A stretch of DNA of 64,000 nucleotides from NCBI GenBank assembly GCA_030248295.1, contig JASANH010000776.1, positions 248,001-312,000 of the forward strand, written 5' to 3'. Position numbers and translations under genes: made by a program. The DNA is from Mesodorylaimus sp. YZB2_4. Taxonomy: Eukaryota; Nematoda; Enoplea; Dorylaimida; Dorylaimidae. Under the pieces are notes generated by a model. That model did not search any database. It had not been told where the DNA came from and was given only the letters and a program-made list of their open reading frames with translations. Every line of letters starts with the position of its first letter. Positions within the stretch are counted from its first letter, which is position 1. Positions 59,401 through 64,000 of the stretch are shown here, one piece after another.

Positions 59401-60147
59401 GACAAGATCGTCTGAGAGGTCATAGGAATTTATGTCTGAACTCTAAACCTCTTGGGAAGCAAGAATCCCAGCACTTCAGCCCGGCAAGATGCCCAGATAA
59501 AATGCCCCCATAGAACAAACCATCTGTGCTGTAGCAGAAGACTGGACGCGCCACGTTCTTGCTTTGTGTGAGTAAAATACAGTTTCTGATAGGAATTCCC
59601 TACATTTCACCTTCCTTACCTTTTTGTAACTGGATGGCTGGATCATGGAAGTTCACGCAGTCAGTTGGCTCGAGTACTCTTTTCATTTCTTCAATATGTT
59701 GATAGGAGGAGAAGAATGTGACATCGACGAATGGGAAAATGACTAAAGAAATAAAGAATCAAATTCGGGAGTCATTGCTAACATAATGGCTTACACCCTT
59801 TTTCTAAGGACTTCATTCGTTTCATAAAAAATGATTCTCGATGACGCAGCCGAGTGCTCACTTCCAAACTGCTAGTGTGAGGGCTCTGAGGAAATCTTAT
59901 AGCAGACGACCCCACTTTGCAGCCTTTATCATCAGTGACAAAGGTGAATACGGCATAGCGACGGACTCCGCTTTGATGTTCATCGGCGATCGGCATGTCG
60001 GATACTGTACATAGGAAGAGAAGCCAAGCCCCTGAAAATAAACTATCACTCACTCTCCTTGACTCGACTGTCAGTTCGGCGTCCGAACAATTGGACACTG
60101 GCGGAAATGCAATTGGCGTCGATTTCGGGCAAGGCAGATTGGCTCAT
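56437..60147 (-). CDS. Unrecognised 1,104-residue protein with globular N-half and coiled-coil, low-complexity C-half
   Basis: Five exons read leftward: 60147-60054, 60004-59795, 59742-59620, 59390-58912 and 58845-56437, phases 1, 1, 1, 0. I do not recognise the family. Residues 1 to about 300 look globular and conserved-like (RRYAVFTFVTDDKGC, FPFVDVTFFSSYQHIEEMKR, GYIVIAYKTLEFMYSRDF), with an acidic run PIDDDDDDLGS and one fairly hydrophobic helix (TYVLVIEVTNLLLYAAQTL) that may or may not span a membrane. From about 303 it is Gln/Ser/Pro/Lys-rich and probably disordered. Residues of about 730-815 repeat AERLQKKIAEAE-type heptads, predicting a coiled coil. The C-terminus is basic (SPSKSRSPAKRQSPKKRKQ), nuclear-signal-like. 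Start chosen at the first ATG giving a phase-consistent chain. A scaffold or cytoskeletal adaptor role would be a guess. Confidence 0.75.
57310..57565 (-). repeat. Coiled-coil coding repeat (AERLQKKIAEAE units)
   Basis: Within the unrecognised gene, roughly 13-codon units such as AERLQKKI, AEKLQKKI, AESLQQKI, AERLQQKI and AERIQHKL follow one another six to seven times. The regular E/A/L/I spacing predicts a long amphipathic helix or coiled coil. Confidence 0.8.
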
Positions 60148-60683
60148 TAGACACTAGCAGAGCAGGAGTGAGCCAGGGAGCAGGCCAAATTGGCAGCCAA
60201 GGCAATAGGATTTGAGCCAACACACAAAATCCAGCCTTTCTCTAAAACCAGAAGTTTTTAGCTTTGACGATCCAATAAAGGACAAGGCCAGCCAATAAGA
60301 TGTTAGGTTTCATACGCTATTGATTTCTTACGTATTGTCCCAGGTGCTGTGGACAATACATGGCTTACTGAGGTCGTCATAGTTGCAGGAAACTGTATCG
60401 CTATTCTGATCTATGAAGTCAGGAGAAAGGCCTTATTATCAGCATCTTGCTGTACGTCTGCTACGGCTTCATCTGACTGTGAGTTTTAAGTCTTTATCTG
60501 CCGACGAGCCCTTCCCGATGTCCTTGCAATACTTTCTAACGGAGACTGATCTTGTTTACCGTAACAAGCCAAGAGATAAGAGCCCAGATGTACCTCGTCC
60601 CGACAAAAATCGACTTTAGTCACGCATACTTTTGCAGGCTGATGAGCGACGAGCGAGTAAGCCAGTGCTGACCTTTTGCAACA
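60148..60683. promoter_or_regulatory. Shared upstream region between two divergent genes
   Basis: 536 bp separate the start codons of the unrecognised minus-strand gene and the plus-strand GMC oxidoreductase. Both promoters and 5' UTRs must lie here unless there are distant non-coding first exons. I see no convincing TATA box. Confidence 0.5.
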
Positions 60684-62864
<2,181 letters not shown>

Positions 62865-64000
62865 TCATGTAGACCGTGTGCAATGAGATGATTAGAAAGG
62901 CGTGTGACTGTGTGTCATCTAAGAAAATATCTTTTTATTTCTAGCGGGCACTCAACTTTAGTGTGTCTGCACAGAACAGTATGCATATCTCACTTATCTT
63001 CGAGGGAGAAGGTTTTTCTCACGAAATAGCCTTAGCTATACCTATTCAAATAATGTTACTGCTCTTATGGGACCAATGCCGCCGTGAGACATTTGTATTT
63101 TAAATTTCCGCTAAATTTGATCTTCAGGCTATTGCTTACAACCTGGTTTGTCATAGTCCGTGGGACCATTCCCTCACCACGTGCTGCAAGCGTCGCGTGC
63201 GCCTAGCGCCCTTTGGCCACTTCTCGACCTTCAACTCTTGCATGCTTTCTTTTTTGGGATTCGAGCGAAATTGACGAGCGCGTTTAGCAGGGATTTCAGT
63301 GAAAGTTGAAGCTTCGCCTTTCAAGTCCGTTTTTTTCAAGACTTATATTCAAAAAGTGATGTCGGGACCTCCTTTACTTCGTTGGTCAGAATAATTTTTT
63401 CCGTGGTTTATTTCCGAGCAACATCTACCTTAGTTCAACAAATCGACATTATCGGTTTTATTGCGGCGTCTTGTACGCATGAGTTTAGCGTGAATTTCCT
63501 ACTTGTATACAGTACTCGTTTTGGGTTCAATTTCGCATTTACGAGTTACTTTTTCTCCTGGCGCTGTTCTCGTCTGTGTGGTTTGCACTTGTTCGATTAA
63601 TACAGAAAGGTGAGCAAAAGCAGGAGTTTTTCAGCGGCAAAGTGGCTAGGTAGTTGTATGTGGCCTTACCTGCGTGTTCAGTGGTCAGTTTACCAAGATA
63701 ATCACGCGATGGCTCTGCAAAATTTATCACTGATCTCCTTAAGGCCATGCCGTTATACAGTAGATATAGGATCCTTTCTATCCTTTCAAGAGCATCAAAC
63801 TTCGGCCCATTTTTTTAGTATTTCCCTGGTCCCTTGTCAAATATATTAAAAGGATTCATTTTACGATTGAACGGCGAAGTTTTATCACAGAGAAGCCAGT
63901 GTCTTCGTTCTTTTTTAGTTGCGCAATTTCTCAAAAATTTGACAGCTATGTTCGGCGGGCGGGACACCCGAATAACAACGGTCACGGCATCCCCTGGATA
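62865..64000. other. Right-end stretch without a supportable gene
   Basis: Contains the 3' end of the GMC transcript; I see no AATAAA on the plus strand close by. A short basic open frame on the minus strand (63,151-63,339) has no ATG-based start or recognisable domain. Confidence 0.5.

Noticed and set aside
59400-59580. Possible extra exon of the unrecognised minus-strand gene (ARPVFCYSTDGLFYGG)
   Set aside because: No acceptor/donor pair fits the flanking phase-1 boundaries, whereas joining 59620 directly to 59390 is in frame.
60032-60053. Apparent 22-bp intron in the minus-strand gene
   Set aside because: Using the next acceptor (TGTACAG) gives a 49-bp intron with correct phase, in line with other introns here.
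63151-63339. Small basic open frame on the minus strand
   Set aside because: No ATG near the start, short, no domain and no splice support.

Overview
The window is a piece of a bilaterian animal genome. Genes are split by short introns, mostly about 50-65 bp, with GT donors and often TTTTAG-type acceptors. They encode metazoan-only families: an adhesion GPCR, an FGFRL1-type receptor, an amidated neuropeptide precursor and rhodopsin-like GPCRs. A small invertebrate fits best, possibly a tardigrade-like ecdysozoan, but the sequence alone does not fix the phylum. All gene models were built by hand by matching splice sites and reading phase; no search or transcript data were available.

Region 1 (about 1-26,480, plus strand) is dominated by one giant surface receptor. 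A chain of phase-consistent exons (124-3079 and 4775-4861) encodes globular, cysteine-containing extracellular modules and the start of a Thr/Ser-rich region. After a 3.4-kb intron comes an exon of about 14.2 kb (8229-22441). It encodes a mucin-like domain with a near-identical 141-bp repeat array, then a domain with regularly repeated D-S-G-x-G motifs that look like glycosaminoglycan attachment sites. Small exons follow for EB/EGF-like Cys-rich modules, a HormR domain, a GAIN domain with GPS motif, and a class B2 seven-helix bundle ending at 26,482. The whole would be a receptor of more than 6,000 residues combining mucin, proteoglycan and adhesion-GPCR features.

Region 2 (26.5-43 kb) holds a small neuropeptide precursor (28,856-29,230, three PFRL-amide peptides plus one PRL-amide peptide). 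It also holds two almost identical intronless GPCR genes on the minus strand (31,390-32,421 and 41,689-42,720) sharing a TATA/Inr promoter, and a 5'-truncated pseudogene copy (39,642-40,088). A dead LINE fragment and a dispersed repeat family lie between them.

Region 3 (43-50.7 kb) is mostly empty, with one short palindromic MITE.

Region 4 (50.7-63 kb) has three genes: an FGFRL1-like receptor (plus strand; three Ig domains, one TM, no kinase), an unrecognised 1,104-residue protein (minus strand) tail-to-tail with it, and a GMC oxidoreductase (plus strand) head-to-head with the unrecognised gene across about 540 bp. The last kilobase shows no supportable gene.
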